Assembly: GCF_000315055.1 (NCBI RefSeq)
Contig: NZ_BAER01000033.1
Location: 22,512 to 86,511 of the forward strand
Source: Paraglaciecola polaris LMG 21857
Lineage (GTDB): Bacteria; Pseudomonadota; Gammaproteobacteria; Enterobacterales; Alteromonadaceae
DNA: 64,000 nt
Direction: 5' to 3'
The notes under the pieces were generated by a model. It ran no database searches. It saw nothing but the letters and a program-made list of their open reading frames with translations, and was not told the origin of the DNA. This document shows positions 9,147-16,833 of this stretch, piece after piece (positions within the stretch are counted from its first letter, which is position 1; every line of letters starts with the position of its first letter). The translations under genes and the position numbers were made by a program.

Positions 9147-9215
9147 AAAAAAAACAAAAAAACAAAAAAAACGGTGTCAGTTAACCCGCTAAAAAGCAGA
9201 TAAACTAGACACCGT
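9147..9215 (-). terminator. strong intrinsic terminator in the channel-operon leader (attenuator)
   Basis: On the minus strand, ACGGTGTC (9215-9208) pairs with GACACCGT (9178-9171), and the inner arms add 4 and 6 more pairs around a TTTTTA loop. The stem runs straight into a run of 8 T, followed by further T7-8 blocks. It ends only 12 bases before the ATG at 9135, leaving no room for a promoter between terminator and gene. Transcripts must therefore read through it, which is the arrangement of an attenuator. Confidence 0.8.
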
Positions 9216-9268
9216 CGTCTAAATAATTTATTTGAAAGGGCAAAAAACCCGAACCTTACTATTGCGGT

Positions 9269-9285
9269 TACAAGTCTTATGCCAA
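9269..9285 (-). promoter_or_regulatory. sigma-54-like promoter for the channel-kinase-cyanase operon
   Basis: TTGGCATAAGACTTGTA on the minus strand matches TTGGCA-N6-TTG of the sigma-54 consensus with one mismatch at the conserved final C (TTGT instead of TTGC). The predicted start near 9258 leaves a leader of about 120 bases that contains the attenuator. Confidence 0.5.
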
Positions 9286-9348
9286 TAGAATAAAATTAAT
9301 ATTTTCAATTAGTTAACCAAAATACTCAATATCACTCTGATACAAGTT

Positions 9349-9383
9349 GGTGCATAAAAAGTCTAATGGGTGCACCCAGTGCA
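9349..9383. promoter_or_regulatory. cluster of GGTGCA/TGCACY half-sites (NtrC-like)
   Basis: GGTGCA (9349-9354), the palindrome GGTGCACC (9369-9376) and AGTGCA (9378-9383) resemble halves of the NtrC site TGCACY-N5-RGTGCA. They lie 65-100 bp upstream of the sigma-54-like element, where NtrC enhancers sit, but no pair has the exact consensus spacing. Confidence 0.35.
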
Positions 9384-9555
9384 ACATTTTAGCGCAGCGC
9401 ATATCAGCATTCGCGCAAAGCAATACCATGCATTTAAAAAATAGGTCAGATAACAACAGAGCGAAGCTTGGACAGTAAATAATCCTGTATATAAAACAGT
9501 ATTAAATGAAAACCTGACTGACGAGCAAAATCGGAATAGGGGACCATATTAGTAG
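9384..9555. other. AT-rich spacer, no gene seen
   Basis: 172 bases between the operator-like cluster and the tRNA-linked repeats. No convincing reading frame, RNA or terminator was found; short frames here lack ribosome-binding sites. Confidence 0.5.
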
Positions 9556-9960
9556 CTGTCATAACCGTGTTACGGTCGACGCTCGATCGCGACGGGTCGC
9601 TTGCACAATAGAATATTGATTTGAAATTTGACTGAAACATCGAAATTGGAGCGAGAAACGAGGCTCGTAACCGGCAACCGCGTTACGGTCGACGCTCGAT
9701 CGCGATTAATCGCTTGCACAATAGAATACTGATTTAAAATTTGACTGAAACGTCGAAATTGGAGCGGGAAACGAGACTCGTAACCGGCAACCGCGTTGTC
9801 GTGACCCCTTGGGGTCGCATACTGAGTAACAATATTCCTTGCTCTGAACGCTTTAAATTTGCAGCGGGAAACGAGACTCGTAACCGGCAACCGCGTTGTC
9901 GTGACCCCTTGGGGTCGCATACTGAGTAACAATATTCCGTTGCTCTGAACGCTTTAAATT
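9556..9960 (-). repeat. tandem repeats carrying the tRNA-Gly 3' end (rtT-like)
   Basis: Four tandem units directly follow tRNA-Gly on its transcribed strand. Two (9860-9960 and 9760-9859) are about 100 bp and nearly identical; the third (9647-9759, 113 bp) shares its tRNA-end part (about 38 bp) but has a different body; the fourth (about 9556-9646) is a decayed copy of the third. Three units end, in the tRNA sense, with TCTCGTTTCCCGCTCCA or a one-base variant (TGCA in one, TTTCTCGC in another). These are the last 17 bases of the tRNA including CCA. Each body has a small hairpin, GACCCC-TT-GGGGTC in the first type and GCGAT/ATCGC or GCGAC/GTCGC in the second. Confidence 0.85.
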
Positions 9961-10035
9961 TGGAGCGGGAAACGAGATTCGAACTCGCGACCCCAACCTT
10001 GGCAAGGTTGTGCTCTACCACTGAGCTATTCCCGC
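9961..10035 (-). tRNA. tRNA-Gly (anticodon GCC)
   Basis: 75 bases including encoded CCA. Acceptor stem GCGGGAA/TTCCCGC, D-arm GCTC-AGTGGTA-GAGC, anticodon arm CAACC-TTGCCAA-GGTTG with anticodon GCC, T-arm GCGAG-TTCGAAT-CTCGT. All stems pair perfectly. It reads glycine codons GGC and GGU. It has its own promoter upstream and is followed by repeats of its 3' end. Confidence 0.97.
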
Positions 10036-10099
10036 ATAATAATGCTGTGCTTCGCAACCACTTTATGGTCATTGCTCAGTTCCTGAGCTATTACAAAAT

Positions 10100-10124
10100 C
10101 ACCCACTGTCATCAACAGCGGGTG
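10100..10124 (-). other. hairpin in the tRNA-Gly leader
   Basis: CACCCGCTGT and ACAGTGGGTG pair (10 bp, one G-T) around TGATG and are followed by ATTTTG. It sits between the promoter and the tRNA and could be a processing signal or weak terminator for transcripts coming from orn. Confidence 0.45.
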
Positions 10125-10127
10125 CGC

Positions 10128-10155
10128 ATTTTACAAAAACTAGCTGAGGACGCAA
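10128..10155 (-). promoter_or_regulatory. promoter of tRNA-Gly
   Basis: -35 TTGCGT (10155-10150), 16-base spacer, -10 TAAAAT (10133-10128), followed by GCGCACCC. A GC-rich discriminator is typical of growth-rate and stringently controlled stable-RNA promoters. Confidence 0.6.
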
Positions 10156-10246
10156 GCCCTAAATTGCATTTATATGTGTTTGTTGCTGTTAAATGCTTAG
10201 ATTCTCAACATAGAGGCGAAGAAAAACACAACAAAAGCATTTTAAA

Positions 10247-10792
10247 TTAGATATTGAATATGTGCTGGCGGTAAAACACCAGTTCTGCAATTGACTCACG
10301 AATATCATCTAAGGCTAAATGCACGCCTTTTTTAGTAAAACCTTCAAGCACTTCTGGTTTCCAGCGTTTCACTAACTCTTTTAACGTGCTCACATCAATA
10401 TTGCGATAGTGAAAATATTCTTCTAGTTCAGGCATGTACTTCACCATAAAGCGGCGATCTTGGCCTATGGTATTACCACATAAAGGGGATGCTCCCTTAG
10501 GAACGTATTTTTCAAGAAAGCGTATTGTTTCAGCCACTGCCGTTTGTTCGTTAATCGTGCTTTTCTGACAACGTTCTGTTAATCCCGATTGACCATGGGT
10601 GTCAATGCACCATTGGTTCATGTTGTGCAAAACATCGTCAGATTGATGAATGGCCAGCACCGGGCCCTCTGCCAATATATTCAAATTAGCGTCAGTCACT
10701 ATAGTGGCAATTTCAAGCACTACATCTACTTCTGGGTGCAACCCCGTCATTTCCAAATCAATCCAAACAAGGTTTTGTGCATCCACCGCCAT
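10247..10792 (-). CDS. orn: oligoribonuclease
   Basis: 181 residues, the normal length for Orn, the DEDDh 3'-5' exonuclease that degrades 2-5 nt RNA and pGpG, finishing mRNA decay and c-di-GMP turnover in the cytoplasm. Motif WIDLEMTGL carries the first acidic pair; D and H of later motifs are seen in [14 protein letters not shown] and [11 protein letters not shown]. It is divergent from rsgA across 112 bp, the common gammaproteobacterial arrangement. Confidence 0.96.
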   Translation of the reverse strand: MAVDAQNLVWIDLEMTGLHPEVDVVLEIATIVTDANLNILAEGPVLAIHQSDDVLHNMNQWCIDTHGQSGLTERCQKSTINEQTAVAETIRFLEKYVPKGASPLCGNTIGQDRRFMVKYMPELEEYFHYRNIDVSTLKELVKRWKPEVLEGFTKKGVHLALDDIRESIAELVFYRQHIFNI

Positions 10793-10904
10793 GGTTTCTC
10801 CTAATGTCGCGCTAAATTAAGTTGGTGAAAGGAATTGCTATAATTCCGTTGTTGCTAACGTTACCATAATACTAGTTATTAGAATCAAATATAGATATTC
10901 CCCC

Positions 10905-11933
10905 GTGGCGAAAAAACCAAAACTTACCCATAAGCAACGTCGACAAGTCTCGCACAATCGCACAAAGCGTTTGGCCGAGCCCGTGACAACGCCAAGCGAC
11001 GATTTATTAGAAGAGCAACAACCGGGGCGCGTCATCGGTCGCTTTGGTAAACACGCCGATGTAGAAGACAGCGAAGGCCACATTCACCGTTGCCATATTC
11101 GTCGTACTGTTATCAGCGTCGTCTGTGGAGACGAGGTATTATTCCGTCCAGGTAAAGATGGCACTGAAAATATCAGTGGTGTCATAGAGATTGTGCATGA
11201 TCGTAAAACAGTGCTCACTCGTCCTGATTTTTATGATGGTGTTAAACCTGTTGCAGCCAATATCGATCAAATCATCATTGTCAGCTCCGTAATCCCTGCA
11301 TTGTCCCTGAACATTATTGACCGCTATTTAGTCGCGTCAGAAGACGTAGGCATCGAACCTGTCATATTGCTCAACAAAGTGGAGTTGCTTAACGACAGTG
11401 AGCGCGAGGATGTTGAAAAACAATTACACATTTATCACGACATTGGTTATCGGGTGGTTTATACAAGTTGCAAAACACAAACTGGGATCAGCGATCTTGC
11501 CCTGTGCTTAAAAGATAAGATCAGTGTATTTGTAGGCCAATCAGGTGTGGGTAAGTCGAGTATCATTAATGAACTACTGCCCGACGCCAAAGAGATCACA
11601 AATGAAGTGTCAGATAACTCTGGTCTAGGTCAACACACCACTACTACGGCCAAGTTATTACATTTCCCGCAAGGTGGTGACTTAATTGATTCCCCTGGTG
11701 TGCGTGAATTTGCCCTGTGGCATATGCAAATGGAGCGTCTTACCTGGGGTTTTAAAGAATTCAGAGATTATATAGGCGGCTGCAAATTCCGTGACTGTAC
11801 TCATGCCGATGATCCTGGTTGTATCATTCGAGCTGCGGCAGAAAAAGGCGATATTAGTATGTTACGCTACCAAAGCTACCATAAGATATTGTCGAATTTA
11901 GACGAACTACGCCCGTCGCACAGTAAGGTTTAA
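10905..11933 (+). CDS. rsgA: ribosome small-subunit GTPase RsgA
   Basis: 342 residues. RsgA assists late maturation of the 30S subunit. It is a circularly permuted GTPase: OB-fold (about 40-105), then G4 NKVE (157-160), G1 GQSGVGKSS (211-219) and G3 DSPG (262-265), then a C-terminal zinc domain with CKFRDCTHADDPGC. The basic N-terminal tail (KKPKLTHKQRRQ) is typical. The start is GTG at 10905; no strong ribosome-binding site is seen. G4 reads NKVE instead of NKVD, a usual variant in this family. Confidence 0.95.
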   Translation: MAKKPKLTHKQRRQVSHNRTKRLAEPVTTPSDDLLEEQQPGRVIGRFGKHADVEDSEGHIHRCHIRRTVISVVCGDEVLFRPGKDGTENISGVIEIVHDRKTVLTRPDFYDGVKPVAANIDQIIIVSSVIPALSLNIIDRYLVASEDVGIEPVILLNKVELLNDSEREDVEKQLHIYHDIGYRVVYTSCKTQTGISDLALCLKDKISVFVGQSGVGKSSIINELLPDAKEITNEVSDNSGLGQHTTTTAKLLHFPQGGDLIDSPGVREFALWHMQMERLTWGFKEFRDYIGGCKFRDCTHADDPGCIIRAAAEKGDISMLRYQSYHKILSNLDELRPSHSKV

Positions 11934-11936
11934 ATG

Positions 11937-11975
11937 TATTCTGGTGATGATGTTTGAACTTTAATCACCAGAATA
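11937..11975 (+). terminator. hairpin after rsgA
   Basis: TATTCTGGTGAT (11937-11948) and ATCACCAGAATA (11964-11975) make a perfect 12-bp stem with a 15-base loop. There is no T-run; likely a terminator or mRNA-end stabiliser. Confidence 0.5.
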
Positions 11976-12075
11976 AACTAGCATATAGCCCATAGTGCTT
12001 ATCATCCTTCCCACAAAATAAAATATTGCTGTACAATCACCTACGGTAAAAACTTTTCGTTTTAGGATTCTCATT

Positions 12076-12936
12076 TTGTTCGATTCGGTAAAAATTGCAT
12101 TGCAATACATCACCCCTAAGCACTTGATTTCAAGACTAGTTGGTAAATTAGCTGCTGCTGAAGCTGGCGGATTAACGACCGCGTTAATCAAATTATTTAT
12201 CAAGCAATATAAGGTTAATATGGCGGAAGCTGAGCGCGAAGATCCTGCTGATTATGCCTCATTCAACGAATTTTTCACTCGAGCACTAAAAAGCGATGCT
12301 CGGGTTATTTGTCCTAACGAGCAAGACGTCGCCATGCCTGTTGACGGCGCCGTGAGTCAGCTAGGTGATATTGAGCAAGACAGTATTTTTCAAGCGAAAG
12401 GTCACGATTACAGCTTAACCACATTACTCGGTGGCAAGCCCGAATTGGCCGCAGCCTTTAAAAACGGTAAATTCGCCACTGTATATTTATCCCCAAAAGA
12501 TTATCACCGCATTCATATGCCCATTGATGGACAGCTAACCGACATGGTGTATGTACCAGGTGATTTATTTTCAGTCAGCCCATTAACGGCAGCCCGTGTA
12601 CCTGGCTTATTTGCCCGTAACGAGCGTGTAGTTGCTATTTTTGATACCCCAAAAGGCAAAATGGCTATGGTCTTAGTGGGAGCAACAATTGTCGCAAGCA
12701 TTGAAACAGTCTGGGCAGGCACAGTATCACCACCAGCTGGGCAAAATGTCGTGCATTGGCAATACGCTAACACAGGCGAAGAAGCGGTTTTCCTTAAAAA
12801 AGGCGATGAATTAGGTCGCTTCAAATTAGGCTCCACCATAGTCGCCTGTTTTGAACCAAACATGGTCGACTTTGCTGACTATAACGCTGGAGATGAAACA
12901 CGCCTCGGTGATGTTTTCGCAACTTTGACGCAATAG
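12076..12936 (+). CDS. psd: phosphatidylserine decarboxylase proenzyme
   Basis: 286 residues. Converts phosphatidylserine to phosphatidylethanolamine at the inner membrane. It is a pyruvoyl enzyme: the LGST motif near residue 250 is the self-cleavage site, whose Ser becomes the pyruvoyl group. Other family signatures are [31 protein letters not shown] and [14 protein letters not shown]. The TTG start at 12076 gives an N-terminus ([11 protein letters not shown]) that matches E. coli Psd (MLNSFKLSLQY), with AGGA upstream. It lacks the long acidic tail of the E. coli enzyme. The rsgA-psd order is conserved in gammaproteobacteria. Confidence 0.95.
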   Translation: MFDSVKIALQYITPKHLISRLVGKLAAAEAGGLTTALIKLFIKQYKVNMAEAEREDPADYASFNEFFTRALKSDARVICPNEQDVAMPVDGAVSQLGDIEQDSIFQAKGHDYSLTTLLGGKPELAAAFKNGKFATVYLSPKDYHRIHMPIDGQLTDMVYVPGDLFSVSPLTAARVPGLFARNERVVAIFDTPKGKMAMVLVGATIVASIETVWAGTVSPPAGQNVVHWQYANTGEEAVFLKKGDELGRFKLGSTIVACFEPNMVDFADYNAGDETRLGDVFATLTQ

Positions 12937-12938
12937 TC

Positions 12939-13805
12939 ATGGATCCCGTTAAAAAAAGTCTGTGGTCTCTACACCTCACGGTTATTTTGTTGGGGGCGAC
13001 GGCTTTATTTTCTAAAGTCATTCCCCTTTCAGCCACCGATATTACCTTTGGCCGTTCTATTATTGCCTGCCTAATGCTGTTTTCATTGGTAAAAATGAAC
13101 GGAGGGAAGCTTAACTTAGCGCGTAGAAAAGATTACTTCATCGGGATTGGTTTAGGTTTATTGATGGCTGCCCACTGGGTAAGTTATTTTGCCGCCATGC
13201 AATACTCTAGCGTCTCTGTAGGTATGATTGCGCTTTTTACTTTCCCGGTCATTACCGTTTTAATTGAGCCCTTCTTTGAAGGTATACGCTTAGTGTGGCA
13301 AGACATTCTCAGTGCCGTCGTCGTGCTATTTGGCATATTTTTGATTGTGCCAGAGGTATCTATCGATAACGATGTCACCTTAGGTATTGTGGTCGGTATA
13401 GGCTCAGCAGTACTGTATGCGCTGCGCAATCTGTGCCACAGAAAATATTTTTCTCACTATAGCGGTTCGTTAGCTATGGCGTATCAAACTTTAGTTATTT
13501 TCTTTTGTTTAAGCTTTTTTATTACACCTGAATTATTCCAAGCGAGTGGCCAAACCTACCTATACTTAGCACTGCTGGGCACCTTTTTCACAGCGGTTCC
13601 CCATGCGCTTATCGCCACGAGTTTACAGCACCTACGGGCAAAAACCTTTTCTCTGGTCGCCTGTATGCAACCCTTATATGGGGTGATTTTGGCGATATTG
13701 GTACTCGATGAACAGCCTAGCTGGCAAACTTATGTCGGCGGATTATTGGTTATTTCAGCGGCTTTATACGAAACTGTTAACACTCAGAAATTACACAAGA
13801 AATAG
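12939..13805 (+). CDS. EamA/DMT-family transporter
   Basis: 288 residues with ten predicted membrane helices in two repeated EamA halves (about 10-140 and 150-280), the drug/metabolite transporter fold. It starts 2 bases after the psd stop and is followed 9 bases later by a glycerophosphodiesterase, so the three form a probable operon. The substrate is unknown. Confidence 0.88.
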   Translation: MDPVKKSLWSLHLTVILLGATALFSKVIPLSATDITFGRSIIACLMLFSLVKMNGGKLNLARRKDYFIGIGLGLLMAAHWVSYFAAMQYSSVSVGMIALFTFPVITVLIEPFFEGIRLVWQDILSAVVVLFGIFLIVPEVSIDNDVTLGIVVGIGSAVLYALRNLCHRKYFSHYSGSLAMAYQTLVIFFCLSFFITPELFQASGQTYLYLALLGTFFTAVPHALIATSLQHLRAKTFSLVACMQPLYGVILAILVLDEQPSWQTYVGGLLVISAALYETVNTQKLHKK

Positions 13806-13814
13806 GCCGCTTTT

Positions 13815-14507
13815 ATGCTTGTTTTTGCCCATCGCGGCGCCAGCGCCGATGCTCCTGAAAATACGCTTTTAGCTATCAATAAAGCCTTAGAACAAGGTTG
13901 CGATGGTATCGAAATAGATGTGCATCAGCATGGTCACCAATTACTGGTCATTCATGATCACTGGCTGCATCGCACCACAAACGGCACCGGTCAACTTAAA
14001 GAATATAGCTTTGAGCAACTGCAAGCTCTCGATGCGGGTTTAGGTGAGCGCATTCCCACGCTTTGGCAGGTAATGGAGTGTATCGCTGGGCGTTGCATGT
14101 TAAACATTGAAATTAAAGGCGTTAAAGATGTGCAACTGGTACTCGACAACATTGAAAAAGCTCAACATGCACTTAATTTCACCTTAGATCACTTTATTGT
14201 TTCATCGTTTGATCATCATTTACTGCGTGCTATCAAAGAACACACGCCAGATTTAAAAATTGGCGCCCTAACGGCCTGTAATCCAATCGGTTACGCACGT
14301 TTCGCTGAAGAGTTAAGCGCTTATTCGGTCAACGTCGATGTCAGTTTTATGGATGAAGCTTTTGTGCTCGATGCTAAGCGCAGAGGATTGAAGATATTTG
14401 CATACACGGTTGACCAACAAGCTGATCTTGCTCGGCTGGAAGATTGGCAGGTTGATGGTGTTTTTAGTAATGGGCCAGGAAAGGCAAAAGCATTTTTAGC
14501 TGCCTAG
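13815..14507 (+). CDS. glycerophosphodiester phosphodiesterase
   Basis: 230 residues, a GDPD-family TIM barrel that hydrolyses glycerophosphodiesters to glycerol-3-phosphate and an alcohol. HRGASADAPENT (H6, R7, E15, N16), GIEIDVHQ and VIHDHWLHRTTNGTG carry the catalytic and metal-binding residues. There is no signal peptide, so it is a cytoplasmic UgpQ-like enzyme. Its place behind psd suggests phospholipid turnover. The UgpQ assignment rests on length and lack of a signal. Confidence 0.92.
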   Translation: MLVFAHRGASADAPENTLLAINKALEQGCDGIEIDVHQHGHQLLVIHDHWLHRTTNGTGQLKEYSFEQLQALDAGLGERIPTLWQVMECIAGRCMLNIEIKGVKDVQLVLDNIEKAQHALNFTLDHFIVSSFDHHLLRAIKEHTPDLKIGALTACNPIGYARFAEELSAYSVNVDVSFMDEAFVLDAKRRGLKIFAYTVDQQADLARLEDWQVDGVFSNGPGKAKAFLAA

Positions 14508-14559
14508 TATAGATTTTAGCTGTATTTAGCCCTGGGTGACTGACAAGGCTAAATGCGCT

Positions 14560-14970
14560 TTAATCGGCAGAACAACTAGTTTCAACCTCACAGCTATGGC
14601 AACTTTGACACAATTTCAAATTTACTACGTGAGCCCCCACAATCAACATTGCACCAATAGCAATAGTAAACGGCTCATAGCTTTCGCCGAACATATTTTT
14701 ATTCCAATAGATTATCCCGCCTAGTACTAAGCTATACAGAGGGTAAATCTGACGGTGATAACGAAAGAAACCCGATAACAAAGCCCAGAATCCAACGATC
14801 ATGGATAACGATAAAATCGTACGTTCGAACCAGTCTTGTGCAAAGAAGCTTGCGCCTACTAAAGGTAACAAGGGGATTAAGATCGGCAACGCCAGACAAT
14901 GGACCGCACATAAACTCGAGGCCCAAATGCCAAGTCGGTCTAATAGCGATTTATCTTCTGTTATTTGCAT
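14560..14970 (-). CDS. MerC-domain membrane protein, probably Zur-regulated
   Basis: 136 residues with four predicted helices and the CAVHC motif of the MerC family at the end of helix 1, plus a Cys/His-rich tail (CQSCHSCEVETSC). MerC proteins carry mercuric ions, but this copy is not in a mer operon. A near-perfect Zur box sits 24-44 bp upstream, so zinc handling is more likely; transport direction cannot be told. It is convergent with the glycerophosphodiesterase gene. Confidence 0.85.
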   Translation of the reverse strand: MQITEDKSLLDRLGIWASSLCAVHCLALPILIPLLPLVGASFFAQDWFERTILSLSMIVGFWALLSGFFRYHRQIYPLYSLVLGGIIYWNKNMFGESYEPFTIAIGAMLIVGAHVVNLKLCQSCHSCEVETSCSAD

Positions 14971-14993
14971 TGCTAGTCAATCCTCAATAAGTT

Positions 14994-15014
14994 GAATGTT
15001 ATAATATAACAAAT
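14994..15014. promoter_or_regulatory. Zur box
   Basis: GAATGTTATAATATAACAAAT contains AATGTTATAATATAACA, identical to the core of the gammaproteobacterial Zur consensus (GAAATGTTATANTATAACATTTC). It overlaps a second inverted repeat, ATAACAAA-TT-TTTGTTAT (15006-15023). It sits in the promoter region of the MerC-domain gene. Confidence 0.75.
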
Positions 15015-15023
15015 TTTTGTTAT

Positions 15024-15477
15024 TGCAAAATTATTTCAAGATTATTTTGATCAATTAACCGGCAAATTAGCACTAGCTTATGCCGAAATTATCGCAAGCC
15101 AACAGTGAGCCTATTCGCGCATTCACGTAAGCAATAACGCGAGAGCTGTTGTAATCTCGCCTATATGAAATTGCGAAGTCGCAAATTCTCTGGGCCTTAA
15201 CTGAGATTTGCGCTCGTTGTTCCCAACGCACAAGACGTTAGCCAAACACGCCACACAAACAGCAAAACGAATTAGGCCAAGACACAGCCCTCAGCCGCTT
15301 TTGATGCGAAAAACGAGCTTAGTAATGTCAGGTGAAATATTGTGGCGCCTGCCCATGGCACTTCTTCGTCATGGGTTAAATTCCTTACAGTTAAATTCTT
15401 TCAATTTTGCCAACTGCCTATATCTCACCGACCTTTTGTAATAATGTTGTGGGCAAGTGTCATATGGAATGAACCTG
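15024..15477. other. long gap without recognisable gene
   Basis: About 450 bp. Short frames on both strands lack ribosome-binding sites and family resemblance. It must include the promoter of the peptidase gene cluster that starts at 15478; I see no clear operator. Confidence 0.45.
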
Positions 15478-16833
15478 ATGAATATAACCAAAAGAGCTTT
15501 TATCAAAGCCAGTGCTGCTGCAGCTGTTACTTTCCCCCTCGCACAATCTGTATTGGCGGCGAGCCCATCACCATCAATAACCTCATCGCCAAGGGATAAA
15601 TCGTTCCTAAAAAACCTTACCCGTGATAGTCAAGCCATCAGCAAAAACGAACGTCTAGGACGGATAAAAAAAGCTCAACAATTGATGAGGCAATTTAATA
15701 TTGCGGCAATGGTGCTAGAGCCGGGCGCCACCATGGATTACTTTAGTGGTATTCAATGGTGGCGCAGTGAACGGTTAACCGCAGTCGTTATACCAAGAGA
15801 AGGTGACATAGCCGTGCTTTGCCCCTTCTTTGAACAGCCCAGTATTCGCGAGTCTCTTAAAGTGGGTGATGATGTGCGCGTGTGGCAGGAACATGAAAGT
15901 CCCTTCTTGTTAATACAACAGATACTGAAAGATCGCGGCATTCAAAAAGGCCAACTCGCATTTGAGCAATCAGTACGTTACTTCGTATTGCAAGGCGTGA
16001 TGGCATTGATGAGCAATATGCAGCACACTTCTGCTGACCCTATTACTCAGGGTTGCCGCATGATTAAGAGTCCCCATGAAATAGCCCTAATGCACAAAGC
16101 GAATGAGATAACTTTGGCCGCTTATGCCCATGTGCACGCTAATCTTGCCATTGGTATGAGCCAGCAAGACGTCAATCAGTTGATGAACAGCGCTCAAGCG
16201 CAACTAGGTGGCACCAGTATCTGGACGATGGCACTTTTCAACGAAGCCAGTGCATATCCCCATGGCAGTAAACAAGCACAAACCATTCAAGCCGGCTCTA
16301 CGGTATTGATGGATTGTGGCTGCGCGGTGCATGGATATCAGTCTGATATCAGCCGCACATTTGTGTTTGGTGAGCCCAGTAAAAAACAACTTAAAATTTG
16401 GCAAACAGTGCGCCAAGGTCAACAAATCGCCTTTGAAAAAGCCCAACTTGGTACCCCTGCTGGTGCGGTTGATGATGCGGTGCGTGCTTACTATCAAACA
16501 CAAGGTTTAGGGCCTGACTATCAGTTGCCCGGCCTATCTCATCGCACGGGCCACGGTATTGGCATGGAAGGCCATGAACCCGTGAATTTTGTACACAACG
16601 AAGCAACCCAACTGCAAGTGGGTATGTGTTTTTCAGATGAGCCTGGCATTTATATCCCGGAGGAATTTGGCGTACGGCTAGAAGACTGCATTTATATGAC
16701 AAAAGAAGGTCCCCACTGGTTCACCACACCGCCAGATAATCTCGAGTCGCCCATAGGTAGGTTAAGCCCTCTGGACTCGAACTTATCAGCTCTGCTCCCT
16801 TCCCTCTTATCGACCAAAGAAGAAACCATTTAA
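15478..16833 (+). CDS. exported M24-family metallopeptidase (Xaa-Pro aminopeptidase-like)
   Basis: 451 residues. The N-terminus MNITKRAFIKASAAAAV looks like a Tat signal with KR instead of RR and ends near VLAAS. A creatinase-like N-domain is followed by the pita-bread catalytic domain with the full two-metal ligand set: D279, D290, H359 (TGHGIGMEG), E388 (DEPG) and E402. It should cleave Xaa-Pro or related peptides outside the cytoplasm. ATG 15478 is chosen to give a compact signal peptide; GTG 15457 and ATG 15469 are in frame. The stop overlaps the next start (TAATG). Confidence 0.85.
   Translation: MNITKRAFIKASAAAAVTFPLAQSVLAASPSPSITSSPRDKSFLKNLTRDSQAISKNERLGRIKKAQQLMRQFNIAAMVLEPGATMDYFSGIQWWRSERLTAVVIPREGDIAVLCPFFEQPSIRESLKVGDDVRVWQEHESPFLLIQQILKDRGIQKGQLAFEQSVRYFVLQGVMALMSNMQHTSADPITQGCRMIKSPHEIALMHKANEITLAAYAHVHANLAIGMSQQDVNQLMNSAQAQLGGTSIWTMALFNEASAYPHGSKQAQTIQAGSTVLMDCGCAVHGYQSDISRTFVFGEPSKKQLKIWQTVRQGQQIAFEKAQLGTPAGAVDDAVRAYYQTQGLGPDYQLPGLSHRTGHGIGMEGHEPVNFVHNEATQLQVGMCFSDEPGIYIPEEFGVRLEDCIYMTKEGPHWFTTPPDNLESPIGRLSPLDSNLSALLPSLLSTKEETI

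Noticed and set aside
9556..9960. CRISPR array
   Set aside because: Units are about 100 bp, directly adjacent and contain a tRNA end; there are no unique spacers or cas genes.
9446..10072. Several open frames on both strands across the tRNA-linked repeats
   Set aside because: They arise from repeat sequence and run through the tRNA; no ribosome-binding site and no family resemblance.
10021..10093. Second, partial tRNA suggested by a repeat of AATAGCTCAG upstream of tRNA-Gly
   Set aside because: Only ten bases match and they form a small separate hairpin; no tRNA fold is present.
15208..15441. 77-codon frame in the long gap before the M24 peptidase
   Set aside because: No ribosome-binding site and unusual composition; probably chance.
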